Shown piece after piece: positions 11,608-22,865 of a DNA stretch of 64,000 nucleotides. The notes below the pieces were generated by a model. That model saw only the letters and a list, made by a program, of their open reading frames with translations, ran no database searches and was not told the origin of the DNA. Made by a program: the position numbers and the translations under genes. Source of the DNA: Lentinula raphanica. Taxonomy: Eukaryota; Basidiomycota; Agaricomycetes; Agaricales; Omphalotaceae. The DNA lies in contig JANVFP010000007.1 in the NCBI GenBank assembly GCA_027919835.1, positions 310,001 to 374,000 of the forward strand, given 5' to 3'. Every line of letters starts with the position of its first letter. Position 1 is the first letter of the stretch.

Positions 11608-13658
11608 TTTGGCACTAACTTTCTTGCGTAGCCTTTAGGGAATGCTATATTCTGAGTGGAGATATATGCCAGGTCTCCTTCTTCAAATGGAGCAGGCTGT
11701 CGGCGCCGATTCGCATCGCGGGTCTGTTTAACTCTGGCATCTAGGATGCTGTCATAGGCCTGCATAATGGCTTGTTTCATCTGTTGAGCATAAGTTCTAA
11801 TTCCCGGATATTCATTCTTATCAGCTGAATTCCATAGGAACGATCTGGTCATACGGCCTGTGCTCAGAAAGAACGGTGAGTACCTGGTGGTTTCTGAATG
11901 TGCTGAGTTGATTGCAAACTCGACTGCAGGAAGTTTGATAACCCAGTCTTTCTGGTCAATAGCTACACATTGTCGTAGCATCTGAGTTACGGTTCGGTTT
12001 GCTCTTTCAGTGGAGCCATCAGTTTCAGGGTGGTAGGCACTTGACATCTTCAACTTTGTGCCAATCAGTTTGTGGAGGTGAGTCCAGAATATACTTGTAA
12101 AGTATGAATCCCTATCACTGATTATGTTCTTGGGCAGTCCGTGATGCTTATAGATTCCGGAGAATATCAATTCAGCGATCTGTTTTGCTTTGTATGTTGT
12201 TTTGCTAGGAATGAGATGTACCATTCCAGTAAGTAGGTCAATAACAACAGTGATCATATCATATGTTCCGTTTCGGTCTCTCAACTCTGGTAAAGGACCA
12301 ACAAAGTCAAGTGCAATGGATTCCCAAGGATACACTGGTACAGGTAACGGGTTCAGTAGTCCGTAAGGCCGCGCATTGTTTGATTTCGTTCGCCAACAAG
12401 TTTGACAAGATTCGCAATAAGTGTGTATATCTGGAACAAGGGTCTTCCACCAGACATAGTCACGAAGGTAATTTGTTGTCTTTCGAGCACCAAGGTGAGC
12501 AAGTAGTGAGTGAGCTTCATCAATTATACATTCACGAATGTTCCGTCCATTCACAGTGAGTTTCGGAACACAAAGAACCTTTCGGTCTTGTAGTTTCAGG
12601 TAAATGAGTCTGTCAACTACCTCAAAGTTGCAGAACTCTTTCGGTTTCTCTATTATCTTCTTGAATGTCGTATCATTTCCATACTGATGTCTTAATGTAG
12701 ACTCAAGATCAAGCTTCGAACGGCTTGGAGCTAACACAGCAAGCAAGGATGTATCCATCGAGACTTCTGGTGGTGCACCCTCTTCAGGGTGAACCTCAGG
12801 TGAGTTAGTATTCTGTTTGTCATTGGCAGAACTCTCTGTTTGCTGAGTTTCAATGTCATTCTCAAGGTTCAGAGGTTCAGTTTCAAGGGAAGTTTCTGTT
12901 TGAGGGGTACTCCCGCCCTCCTTTTGTTGTTCACGTGGACCGTGCAACACAAAACGTTTATTCTTCATGCGTCGAGCAAATTCTCGACTCGTTTTGACAT
13001 GTTTTCTGCCACCTCGTGTTGTCATTGCAAACAACTCCTGCGTATTGGGAGTTTCAACGTGAAGGGGCATTGTAATGTTGTGCTTCAAGAGCACATCATT
13101 ATCAACTACATCATGGTAAGTGTATTCACTTCGAGCTCTAACTGTGCCCTGCTTATCATTGGAGTAGATTCGCGACAGGGCATCAGCCAGAACGTTGTCG
13201 TTGCTGGGTACATATTCAACCTTGAAGTTAAATTCTGATATCTTTTCGAGCCAACGTGCTTGTTGTCCTGACAAGTCTTTTTGCTTTACTAGGTGTTCGA
13301 GACCCTTGTGGTCAGTGATCCAGGTAAACTTTGCACCCTGGAGTATATCTCGATGTCGGAGCATTGTTTTGACCCCTGCTAAGATTTCAATCTCATGCAC
13401 AGGATAGTTCTGCTGTGCAGAATTTAGCTTAGCAGAATAGAATGCCGCCGCTTTGGCGTTCTTCCAAGTGGGTCCTTGACATACAGCACCACTGATTCCT
13501 GTGGCACTGCGATCCATTATCATCCAGATTGGCGGTCCACCCTCCGAATAATCAAGAGGTACTCGGTGGTGATCTCGGGCACCATTTGCAAGTCGTTTCA
13601 CATTCTCAAAAGCACATTGTTCAAGGTAGGTCCATCGAAAAGGTACCGTTAATACGCC
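11608..13658 (-). pseudogene. Ty3 pol, RNase H and integrase part
   Basis: A single open frame of about 680 codons. RNase H shows IMDRSATGISGAV and ITDHKGLEHL, and ends LADALSRI. The integrase zinc finger follows (H-L-G-A-R ... CESCQTC), then the D,D-35-E core: ALDFVGPLP, IISDRDSYF and DGSTERANR. The frame runs into foldback-element sequence after YARKLV, so the end of integrase and everything after it is lost. The amino end begins at VPFRWTYLEQ, next to an insertion that separates it from the reverse transcriptase. A stretch of about 120 low-complexity residues sits between RNase H and the zinc finger. Confidence 0.9.
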
Positions 13659-13853
13659 CATTTTGCGTGCAGGCATGCAATGGCCTAATTTTAACGATTA
13701 GAGCCTTGTAGAGTACTAAAGGACTGTAGTGAGCCCGAGCTGACAGTCAAACTTGTATCATGTTAATGCCAGGACGTCAGATCCAGACAGGAAAACACAT
13801 CCTGACAAATAATAAGAGTTAACACTCGAGTCCCTTGGTCGGGGAGTCCTTCC

Positions 13854-14875
13854 ATCAGGAAAATCACACCTGTCTCTGGAGACTCCAGGGACACCCCCCA
13901 AATCCTAGAGAGATTTTATCTCTTTCAGCTCTCTCAAAGAAATTTTGGCACCCTCAGAGATCTTGTTAAGAGTCGGATTATTTCTTAATAGCCTTCTAGA
14001 ATATATTCGTGATCACCAGGAAGTAACTTATCCTGGGGTTATTGCTGAATAATAGCTGCGAGGGGTCTTCTTCCAAGGGATGTTACATCCTGAAAGGAAT
14101 ATCGAACTATATCGGCAAAGGTACTTGACTGGAAAAGCGTCAGGCAAGTAGTGTCGAAGGATAACTGCGAGGGGTCTTCTCTCAAGGAATGTTACGTCTT
14201 GAAAGGAAAATCGAGTTATATCGGTGAAGGACCTTGACTGGAATAGCGTCAGGCAAGGGTACTTGACTGGAAAAGCGTCAGGCAAGTATTGCAATAAGAA
14301 TTGAGATGTCGTCTCCCAAGGTAATCTGTCGTCCTGGAAGGTAATCCAACCAATACTGCAATCTACTCGGCTGGAAAAGCGTCAGACGAGGCTTCAAACT
14401 ATGTGGTAGCTTGGTATGTCACTGGATATGCACAGTGGTGGCAACACAATATGTGTAATTCCCAAATATACTCTGGATGTAGGTGAAGGTTACAAAATAA
14501 CAAGTCTAAAGGTTGTTTGTAAGGATTTGGTAATCCTTTTATAGTATATACTGTGGGAAAGGAATGCCTAAATAAGAAGGAAAGTGATTATCCCAATTGG
14601 GAATTGAGAAGTATATCTAATCTGTTTTATGTAAGCAGTAATTTTTCGAAATTGTCAGTCATGATCAAGTGTTAGAACAATATTATGAGTCCCTGCCATA
14701 AGTGTCTTCAACTAAACAAAGTGTTCTTTTGCCAGTCTGAAGTTTCACTTCCTAACAGATCTTCAAAGATGCCCAGAGATGCCCAGAGACTCTAAAGCAC
14801 TTTTATTACTCTGAGGTTGCTCAGGATTTGGGGGGTGTCCCTGGAGTCTCCAGAGACAGGGTGATTTTGCTGATG
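13854..14875. mobile_element. MITE of the CATCAGG family, long form (1022 bp)
   Basis: Terminal inverted repeats of about 50 bp: CATCAGGAAAATCACACCTG with CTCTGGAGACTCCAGGGACA further in, mirrored at the right end (…CAGAGACAGGGTGATTTTGCTGATG). The outer dinucleotide TC occurs on both sides. The interior is filled with imperfect tandem repeats. It shares its end architecture with the 281-bp copy at 17973-18253. Confidence 0.7.
14040..14400 (+). repeat. Imperfect tandem repeats, about 113-bp unit
   Basis: The phrase GCGAGGGGTCTTCT recurs at about 14056 and 14169, and CTGGAAAAGCGTCAGGCAAG-like phrases recur at about 14130, 14242, 14264 and 14370. They lie inside the long MITE and probably explain its extra length. 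Confidence 0.7.
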
Positions 14876-16365
14876 TCAAGACAAAGCCACCTCTGATATG
14901 AGCTATCAAGGGATTATCAACTTAGTTTTCAACGCCTAACGGCCAACTGAGTATGATACTGCACCGAGACGAGCTTAGAACCAATAGATCTATTCGTATT
15001 ACCAGTGGGGATGGATTATTCAAGGCCCAGACTCAACAGATCTGTTCACTTAGATCGAGTTTTGGGATGGATCAGGTCGCAGGAATGTGACTAAACGGAG
15101 AAACAACCAAAGTGTAGCATCCCAGTTACATGTGGACGTTTCCTAAATGGGAAATAGACGCCTGAGATGTACAGCTTTGACCAGGAGTGTTGCAAGGGTA
15201 GATCTTTCGACTTCACCGTTGTTAAACCTCTGGATCTATTCGATATATGCATATCGTTGGAAAGCTAGAAGCCAAACGAACCTACTGGGACAGGTTTCCC
15301 CCCTTTATATGTACTCCCATTCAGTTGGAGAGGCATACAACTGTCCACATAGCGGAATCAAATGAGGAAACGTTTGAGTTACCTGTGCAGGAGCTTATCC
15401 GTGCCCTTTAACCACCAGCATGTGGATGGACGCACAGACCAGGTCCGGATTCGAAGGTCAGGCAACTAGATCTCGACGAAGGACCTCCAGAAATGGACAT
15501 TTTACTTGTTTTTATCCTTTTTACTCTCTGTTTCTCTGGTGTTTGTATCGTTTCTCGTCCTATCTTTCCTTATTTGTATCAGATCTCGGACTCCATTCTC
15601 TCAAATCTATAGATCTATTCCATAAAATAGTAAATTGGCTACAGATCTATTCGTAGAAGTACTTAAGGACGTAGCCTACAAAAATATAGTTCAGGTTTTG
15701 TGCCCAGTTTCTCTGACTAGCTAACCTTTGCTCTCATACGTGAGGAGTAAAGGCTTTGTAAGCCGGGCGGTCTTCGAAAGTGGTTGTGAAATTCTCATCT
15801 CGTTAGGCCCGATATCTTGTCAGTTGATAAAGTCTCAGCTAGATTTGAATCAAAGGTAGACTCCTATCGTGGAGATACAGAGGGCTTGGTTCTCGGTTGT
15901 TCCAAGTGAGCGTTCAGAGTATCGGTGGCTCTGTTCAAGCAGACGTGTGGTGATCAGTGATCCATACGAGCTGTGAAGGTTTCCTGTGATCGGTGATCAG
16001 TAGATCTTCAACCTGGTTCTGATAGTATTTGTGTGGTCATAAAGTCTGATAAATACGAGTTCTCTCGTTTCTTGTAAACCCTTTGAGTGGATCACTCACC
16101 CCCTTCGAGTCCAGATCAAAAGATCTGTACTTCCATGTCACTTCGCTCTGTTGACCTGTATTGCGGATCCAGTAGATCTTTTAAGACTACCAGTTCGTTC
16201 TAAGGTATAAGATCGTGCGAAATCTCTGACAATGCCCCACACCTCGCTTAAACACATTTGACAAACGACATAAGAAGTATATTGGTGATCAGTGTTCAGT
16301 GATAAAGTCACTAGGTCATTAGATCTATCCAACGAAGCATTAAATTGCACCCTTCATATCCTCGT

Positions 16366-17793
16366 TACCGTATCACTGGTAATCGCACTGAGATGACCCA
16401 TAGGTATTCGGACTTGTGCGATGTCATCAGCAAGATAGCCAACAGACCCCAAGAATCCTGGAAGAAGGTCTCAATTAGTTGGTGTTGGCCATCGGATTAT
16501 GGCGTCAACTTTATGTGGGTCCATTTGTATACCCTTATCGTCGATAATACAACCTAACACCTTGAATTCCTTAGGTAGAAAGTTCAACTTTTCTTCTGAC
16601 AAGTAGAGTTTTTCCTGCCTCAAGATATCAATGATCATCTTTACATGCTTTACATGCTCTTCGAGAGTTTCCGGGTATATGACAATATCATCTAAGTACA
16701 CATCCATGAAGCAGCCAATGTACTCTGAAAACAGGTAATTCATCAACGCTTGATACGTTGCAGGTGCGTTACAGTCGCCCTGTTGAATAACAAGACTCAC
16801 CATGTTTCCATCAGGTGTAGTCACTGCGGATCGAGGGACATGTTCAGGCACAATCCGAATCTGTTCGTATGCATCTTTCCCATTGATAATGGAGCAGAAC
16901 TTTGCTCGTGCAACACGTCTCTTGATCCCCTCGATATCTGGCATAGGCGATGAAAGTTTTTGTGTGTTTGCATTTCATGCACGTAGGTCAACAACTACGC
17001 GTAACTTCGAACTGCCTGGTTTCGGAATCAGCAACATTGGTACAGTGTTCCCGGAACTTGTCATTTTCCACCTACCAGATTTCAGGTAAGCATCCCGTTT
17101 TTCTGCCCACTGACTCCGGAACTTTTCAGGACATTTCGACAGTCGCCAAGGCAAGATTTTCGAGTCGTCAATGAGGGGAATAGTGTGATTAATAGCCCTG
17201 AGTGGAGGTAATTCAGTTTCGGCCATTGTCTTGCACAAAGGCTTTGCATACTCAATGAGTTCTTTTCGTACAAAATCAACACGATCGTGGTAGATGTCCA
17301 TGGCTCTAGAGGACAATTGGGAGACATTACTCCCTTGAATAGGTAGGGATTCATTGCTTCCAATGATCACTCGAGGTTCATTGAAACCAGCAAGTACTTT
17401 ATGCTGGAATAGGAACGGTGTTCCTAGAATCAGATCATAACTCGACAAGTTTGCAACATCAAAATATTGTTGTTTGGAAATTTCTTGGTACTGGAAATGG
17501 GTTTTCACGCCCCAATTAATCTTCGAGCGTGATCCTTGTACAGCAAGTTGCAAAGGTAACGGTTTTGTCAGCTCCATCTTTTCGATACCAAGCTGATTGG
17601 CAAAAGTCGTTGAAATGAAGTCTCCAAGTGAGCCGGTATCAATCAGTGCTCGTGCGGGATGACCGTTCACTTTTACAACAACAACCAAAGGTTTCGGTAT
17701 GCATTGGGAGAAGTCCTTTGTCATAGCAGCATTCCGTTGAATAGCAGGGTATGTTCCTTTCGGGACTTGTACACCATTTATTTCAATTGGCAT
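16366..17793 (-). pseudogene. Ty3 pol, protease and reverse transcriptase part
   Basis: The frame from 17793 holds an aspartic protease (ALIDTGSLGDF) and the start of RT (LPWRLSKCPEKF, MLLIPKPGSSKLR, VVDLRA). A frameshift near 16975 separates it from the frame 16944-16471 with NGKDAYEQIRI, SLVIQQGDCNAPATYQ and the catalytic YLDDIV. A stop after WPTPTN is followed by more RT-like residues (GSVGYLADDIAQV) up to about 16365. The element is therefore broken at least twice here, besides the insertion beyond. Confidence 0.9.
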
Positions 17794-17972
17794 CCATTGA
17801 TTAATACTCCATAGTCCATATTCCCTGGGATACTTGATCCGTTCGGTGGTTTAGAGAATAAAGATGTTCTTGCAATGCTGGACTTTCAATTGGAGAGAAC
17901 AGTGATCCAAAGATAGGTACCGAGTTTTCTGTACATTGTTCTAATGTAACTTGTAGGTCTCGATATCCTCTT

Positions 17973-18253
17973 CATCAGGAAAAATCTTCTCATCTCTAGA
18001 GTCCCCAGAGATATCCCCCTATTCCTAGGCTGCTCAGAGATTTTTGTGAACTTTGAAAGATCAAAAAACATCCTAGAGATCCTGAAAGATCCTGAAAGCA
18101 TCTGAAAGCACCAGAAAGCACCAGAAAGCACCAGAAAGCACCCAGAGAATTTTTAGAAGCCTCAAAGAACTCAGATGCTCTAGGCTCTCTGAGACTACCT
18201 AGGAATTGGGGGGTATCTCTGGGGACTCTAGAGATGAGAATATTTTCCTGATG
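17973..18253. mobile_element. MITE of the CATCAGG family, short form (281 bp)
   Basis: Ends are CATCAGGAAAA...CCTGATG with inverted repeats of about 60 bp (CTCATCTCTAGAGTCCCCAG near both ends). TT stands on each side (17971-17972 and 18254-18255). Taking out the element with one TT copy rejoins the gag/pol frame on the minus strand (…KQLA then RGYRDLQ…), so the boundary is exact. A triplet run of CAGAAAGCAC repeats lies inside. Confidence 0.85.
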
Positions 18254-19721
18254 TTGCAAGTTGTTTCTGGTACCAACGAGTAAGATCAAACAGTGGATTC
18301 CGAAGATTCTTCAAAGGTAAGAGTATCTGGAATTCTCGATACATATCATAGATCTGATAGTTTTCATCATCATATCTTCGTGCAGCAAACCTCAGTGAAT
18401 CATTTAGCTCATCAGCTGGTACATTTCCAGGTAAGTGATCAATTCGGGAGAGCCATTTCTCGATGCCTTCAGCATAAGCATCCTTCATCTGATACAGGCT
18501 CAGCACATTGAGCTTTTCTGGCCGGATAGTCTTATTTATCATCCGGGCACGCTCAATGGCATAATATCGTGCAGGTGAGAAGCTCGGATCCTCTAAACGG
18601 GCACGAGAAATGTACACCCATTCAAAGTTTCATATCCTGGGTGTTCGACTGCAAAGTAATCTGAATCGCTTATGCAGTAATCTTTATCACTGATGGGATA
18701 TACATAGAAACGACCGAATTCCTGTTTCTGGTCTTCATCAGTTGGGTACGGTGCCGCACTATCGAGAAGATACATGGTGCGTTGGGAGATCATGTCATCA
18801 ATGCAACTTGGGAGTGGATGGGATGCATATCCGTAATTTGGATGATTCAATTCGTGGTACATCCAATTGAGTCGAGAGGTGAACCTCCTTTTCTTTGGCA
18901 TTTGCTCAAGATGATCTACTGAGGTATAGTTGGGTCCCAACCGACATTCATCTTGATATAATTCATTGAGATCCTCAGTGTCCCATGTAGGTAAGTCATT
19001 ATTGATCTCATATTCAGATTCCTCGGATTCACTGAGGGCCTGCAAGCTAGGCATAGAATCATGGGTTGTGTCTGATAATCTATCCCATGATTCGTGATCT
19101 GAGTGCTCAATGCTCATCATGCCAATACCTAGTCCGGTAATCTCTTCGGTAGTTTCAGCAAGTGTTCGCAACCTCTCGGTATCAATCCCAACATGATTAC
19201 TGGCAATTCCCAGAGGCCCACCAGAACTCGAGGACAAAGGAACTGATTTGCCTTCTGGGCACTGGCGTGACATGTGGCCTTGTACACCACATTGGAAACA
19301 ACAACCGGAGGCCCGGTACTCATCCTTTTCTTTATCAGTGAGTTCTCGTCGTTGGTTATGGGGTTTAGAATTATTGGGCTTGAAGTTTCGCCCGTTGTTC
19401 TTTCCATTCCCTTTCCCTGATTGGTTATTACCATGATTTTCAGGGAATTATTTTTCTTCCCATTACCCAATGAAGATTGTTGCACCGAACTGGTGTTTCC
19501 ACCAGTCTTTGCACCCTTGGACTTTTCTGATTTGTCCGTTTTCTTCTTAGGTTCTTCGGGGTCAATGTTTTCAATGATTTCAAGAAGTTCAGCCGTACTG
19601 GCAACTTGGTTGTAAGTAGATAATTCTGGGTTGAGTTTTTCGGACCATAACCCTTTCTGAATCTTCCGATTCACTAGACCATAACTTATGGACCTTCTCT
19701 CATTCATCAATGAGGCCAATA
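18254..19721 (-). pseudogene. Ty3 gag, nucleocapsid part
   Basis: A CCHC zinc knuckle is clear near 19270: CFQCGVQGHMSRQC (C-X2-C-X4-H-X4-C). Upstream residues KIQKGLWSEKLNPELSTYNQ are the usual capsid tail. At least two frameshifts (near 19440 and 18600) and a stop near 19703 break it. After the knuckle, a region DDENYQIYDMYREFQ leads to the MITE and then towards the protease. Confidence 0.85.
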
Positions 19722-19985
19722 CTGTCCCATTTCAATCAGTTCAGCAGGGGGTGTGACCTGTGACAGACCTGCCGAAATTTTATTTTCAGCAGGGCTGTTG
19801 TTCATCTGTGACCTTACGGAAAATTTTCGGCAGGTCAAGGCCATTTTCGGCCTATGGGCAACATTTTTGTCCAGCATGGGAATTTTTTTTCGGCAGGAGC
19901 TGTAGGGACCTGTGACATCTGTGACATTTCAGCAAAATTTTGACTGCTGTGACCCGTGACTGCCGAAGTGATTGAAATGGGACAG
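19722..19985. mobile_element. 264-bp MITE with TA target duplication
   Basis: Ends are CTGTCCCATTTCAATCA and its complement, flanked by TA at 19720-19721 and 19986-19987. Removing the element with one TA closes the gag frame as LFNTIGLIDE, the expected retroelement sequence. TA duplications point to the Tc1/mariner type. It contains no ORF. Internally, phrases such as CCTGTGAC and TTTTCGGCAG recur in both orientations. Confidence 0.85.
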
Positions 19986-21476
19986 TAGTATTGAAGAGGT
20001 CATTCAATTCGGCAAGATGTTCTCGGACTGTTTCCTCATTCTGGAAACATCTTTTCAGTTTCCGCCGTTGGTCCAATTGGAACGTGAGTGGGAAACAGAA
20101 ATTGTTTCAGTCTCCAATCAAATGGAGAGTTTGCGACCGTAGTCAAATAGAACTGATATACTCTACCAGTTAGGTACTTTGACAATTTCAATACTCGTCA
20201 ATTCTTTGGGACACGCCCATCTCGAACATAAGATGTCCCTTCAGTGACAAACTTGATGAATGCATTGACATCTACCGATCCATCGTAAGGTTCAGGAGGA
20301 TCAGGTTTCAATATCATTTTCTTTGACTTTTTCTTGTGTGAGCGGTGTTTCTTAGAATCACGGTGATGTTTTTTCTTCTTCTTGTCTGATTCTGACACAC
20401 TCTCAGAATCAGTACTATCCGATTCAGAGCTATCATCTGAGGAAGAGCTTGACTCAGAGCTGGAGGGGCTGGAAGGTGGTCAGGAAGGTCCCCCCAATCC
20501 TTCTTTGGCTGTTCTCCAGCGTGTTTCTTACTCTTGTCAGGCTGTAGCAATCTCGACAGGTGATTGGTTGGTGCCAACATTTCGCTTGGACGCACCACCC
20601 GATCCATTGGGTTCTGAGTTGGTTTCGGAGCTGCTGCATTAGATTTTCGAGCTCGCTGTTCAACAATGTCTGGGATGTGAGATTCCACTTGGTCAGTGAG
20701 TGCCTCAGACCCTGCACGTTGCTTAGACGACTTAGACTTCTTAGAAGACTTTTTCTTCACTGTCTTTTCAGGTTGAGGTTCTGGAACATTGCCATCATCT
20801 CGGTGGCTTTTCAAGCTTTCTAGGGCAGCACGTTGGGCATCAACATCAGCCTCACTCTCAGGGATGTTGACAGCACCCCAATTCCTGGGGTCTACACCTT
20901 TCCCTTTATTGGGATTTACGGTGGGTTCATCATTCAAATCAGACAACTCCGTTAGTTCACTTTCAGTGCTTTCAGGTGCCGGACTTCATTCAACAATCTG
21001 CATTCGACGGCGGATTTCTTTACGTTGGGCTTGCGAGAGATTTTTCTCAGCCTCGCGTATAGTAGCTCCTTGAGCCATGGTAAGGGCACAGGTTTCTTGG
21101 CCTGTCGGCCCTTGTTCTCAGCGCGCGGTTCAACAGGTTTCAAACGAATATTTTCATTCAAATTTCTGTTATTATTATCAATACTATTCAAGCTGTGTGC
21201 CCGACAGTGGGGTCCCACAGTTACCCAAGGGTTTGGGTTTTCATCAACATTCCTGTTGGCATTACCTTTCACGGTGCCAGCGGAGTGTTCCTCATCAGAG
21301 GGATAGGTCAACTCCAGTTCTTCGGAGTTTTCCTTATTGCCATCATTCTCGCTGTTCGAAGCGGCATTACTGATGGTCTCAGTGGTCTGCAACTGACTAG
21401 GTCCTCGTCGGAGGTTATAACGGCCACGAGCATCGCGAGTGCGAGCCGAAGTAGTCGAAGTCGAAGTTTGAGCCAT
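19986..21476 (-). pseudogene. Ty3 gag, amino-terminal and capsid part
   Basis: Starts at ATG 21476 (MAQTSTSTTSARTRDARGRY), a basic, low-complexity leader. After frameshifts near 21075 and 20460 the capsid begins: KPDPPEPYDGSVDVNAFIKF, then LTGRVYQFY-like and EETVREHLAELNDLFN just before the MITE. This is the retrotransposon gag family (PF03732-type pattern, by eye). An in-frame stop follows VPKN near 20198. It is not functional. Confidence 0.85.
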
Positions 21477-21479
21477 TTC

Positions 21480-21856
21480 TGAAGTGTTGTCAATATAAAG
21501 AAGTCAGTTTTGGTTGTACGTGTTGGTGTCCTGGTTGATCAGACCTGGAGAGAGCCATAGAAGACAGAGAAGAAAGAGAGATTAGAGAGAAGAGAGTCGC
21601 AGTTGTGAGCGTTCAAAATATGTAGCGGTAGTGGGATGATTGTCGCGGTAACACCACAAGGATGGGTTGGGGACTTAAGGTAGGTCATCGAGAGAACGGT
21701 TGTAACTGGGGTGTTTTCAAGATAACCTAGGGTATATCATACAAACAAGCTGTTCTTATATACCCTACTGAAGAGTCCTTTCTATATTAGGTAACAAAAT
21801 ATTAGGTAAGGTACTGAGCTCAGAAGTTTAACGCTCGTCGTCGTTACAGCACCCTT
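21480..21856 (-). other. Probable 5' LTR and leader of the Ty3 element
   Basis: Directly upstream of gag on the minus strand lies about 375 bp with a TATATAAG box (complement of about 21755-21763) and an outer end beginning TGTAAC at about 21856, the usual LTR start. No second LTR is present for comparison, so the limits, and which part is LTR or leader, are estimates. Confidence 0.4.
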
Positions 21857-22865
21857 CTTATTGGAGGCTTTCATACGTTACTCTTTGCATGGCTCTAGAT
21901 GAACTTTTCGGAGTTAACTGTAGATCGTGACTTGTTTATGCATCTTGCACAAGAGCTGAGAAGGCTGTTAGCAATGGCATGAACAGAAATGGGATGATGA
22001 AAATATCTCGCCGCCAGAGCTGCTTCCAGAAACGTTGGAAACATCAAGCCAAGAATGACTCCGAGTTGAGAAATTGGAGAGATTGAGCCTTAGCTTGAGG
22101 CCTTTTGAGGACCTGAACGATGCTTTCCAAGGTATATACAATGAGTTTCCACAAATTTGTCCTCTGAATCCCATCCAGAAAGGCACCGGGAGCCAATGCC
22201 ATGTTCAGTTTTCTTTTGAAAAAACTGACAACGATACAACAGGATACAACTAGTGTGACATATATTGCCTCAAGATACTTACATGAACGGATCATGAGAG
22301 CAGAGGAAATTGTAAAACAAGCAGGTAATGATTGTGCGCCGTTATCTGGATTCTGGCTGGTGTGAATCAGGGGCCATGGAGGTCTATGGAGGTAACAGAC
22401 ACGATTCGTCAGAATCGTCACTTGAAATGTGCTGAGTAAGCAGAGATGCGGCTTTCAAAGATTTGCAGCCACGACTTTGTCTCCAACCTTCGTCTCCCTC
22501 TTCCCCCTTTCTTTGGGTGAAACGAGAGACTGCCTATCCTCGTCTTCTCCATTCCTCCTGGGTACAATGCAGGTACAGGACATAGTATTCAGTAGTAGTA
22601 CTAGGCAAAACCTACGCGTAGAGACTCATCTGTACGTCGTAACGTCTCTTCCTGGCAGCACCATCGTCAATATCATCTTAGTGAGCCCCATCCCTTCTGA
22701 CCAATCATCTCTTGCTCAATTCGTTGAGTCTTGCTCAATCTACATCGCGCTCGATGCTGATCACTCGATTGTGCAATAGTCGGGCGACGGGCACTATTCA
22801 CCTTGTCAATTGTGAGGATATCGTTTGATCATACATAGTATAGTATATAACAACTTGGCAGCTCT
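21857..22865. other. Spacer between retroelement and secreted-protein array
   Basis: No gene is supported. A phrase CTCGCCGCC(A/G)GAGCTG near 22008 recurs near 24648, suggesting that spacer DNA was duplicated along with the array that follows. Confidence 0.4.

Larger units (their letters stand above)
13659..16365. mobile_element. 2.7-kb non-coding insertion splitting pol
   Basis: RT-side sequence ends near ITSDTV (about 16365) and RNase H resumes at VPFRW (about 13655). Both flanks carry TACCGT, a possible 6-bp target duplication; CGTTA is an alternative reading. No LTR pair, terminal inverted repeat or protein was recognised in it, apart from a nested MITE at 13854-14875. The segment 14876-16365 is rich in AGATCT. 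The boundaries are accurate to within about 15 bp only, since both flanks contain an MG-L-like remnant and two overlapping retroelement fragments are also conceivable. Confidence 0.5.
11608..21860 (-). mobile_element. Degraded, nested Ty3-type LTR retrotransposon
   Basis: Going down the minus strand the order is 5' LTR region, gag with a CCHC zinc knuckle, aspartic protease, reverse transcriptase, RNase H and integrase, which is the Ty3 (Metaviridae) order. The 3' end of pol and the 3' LTR are missing where the foldback element starts. Gag and pol have several frameshifts and stops and at least three further insertions (13.66-16.36 kb with a nested MITE, 17973-18253 and 19722-19985). It is inactive. 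Confidence 0.9.

Noticed and set aside
11608..21860. Matching 3' LTR for the Ty3 element on the left side of the foldback element
   Set aside because: Sequence at 5932-7638 shows no resemblance to the putative 5' LTR at 21480-21856.
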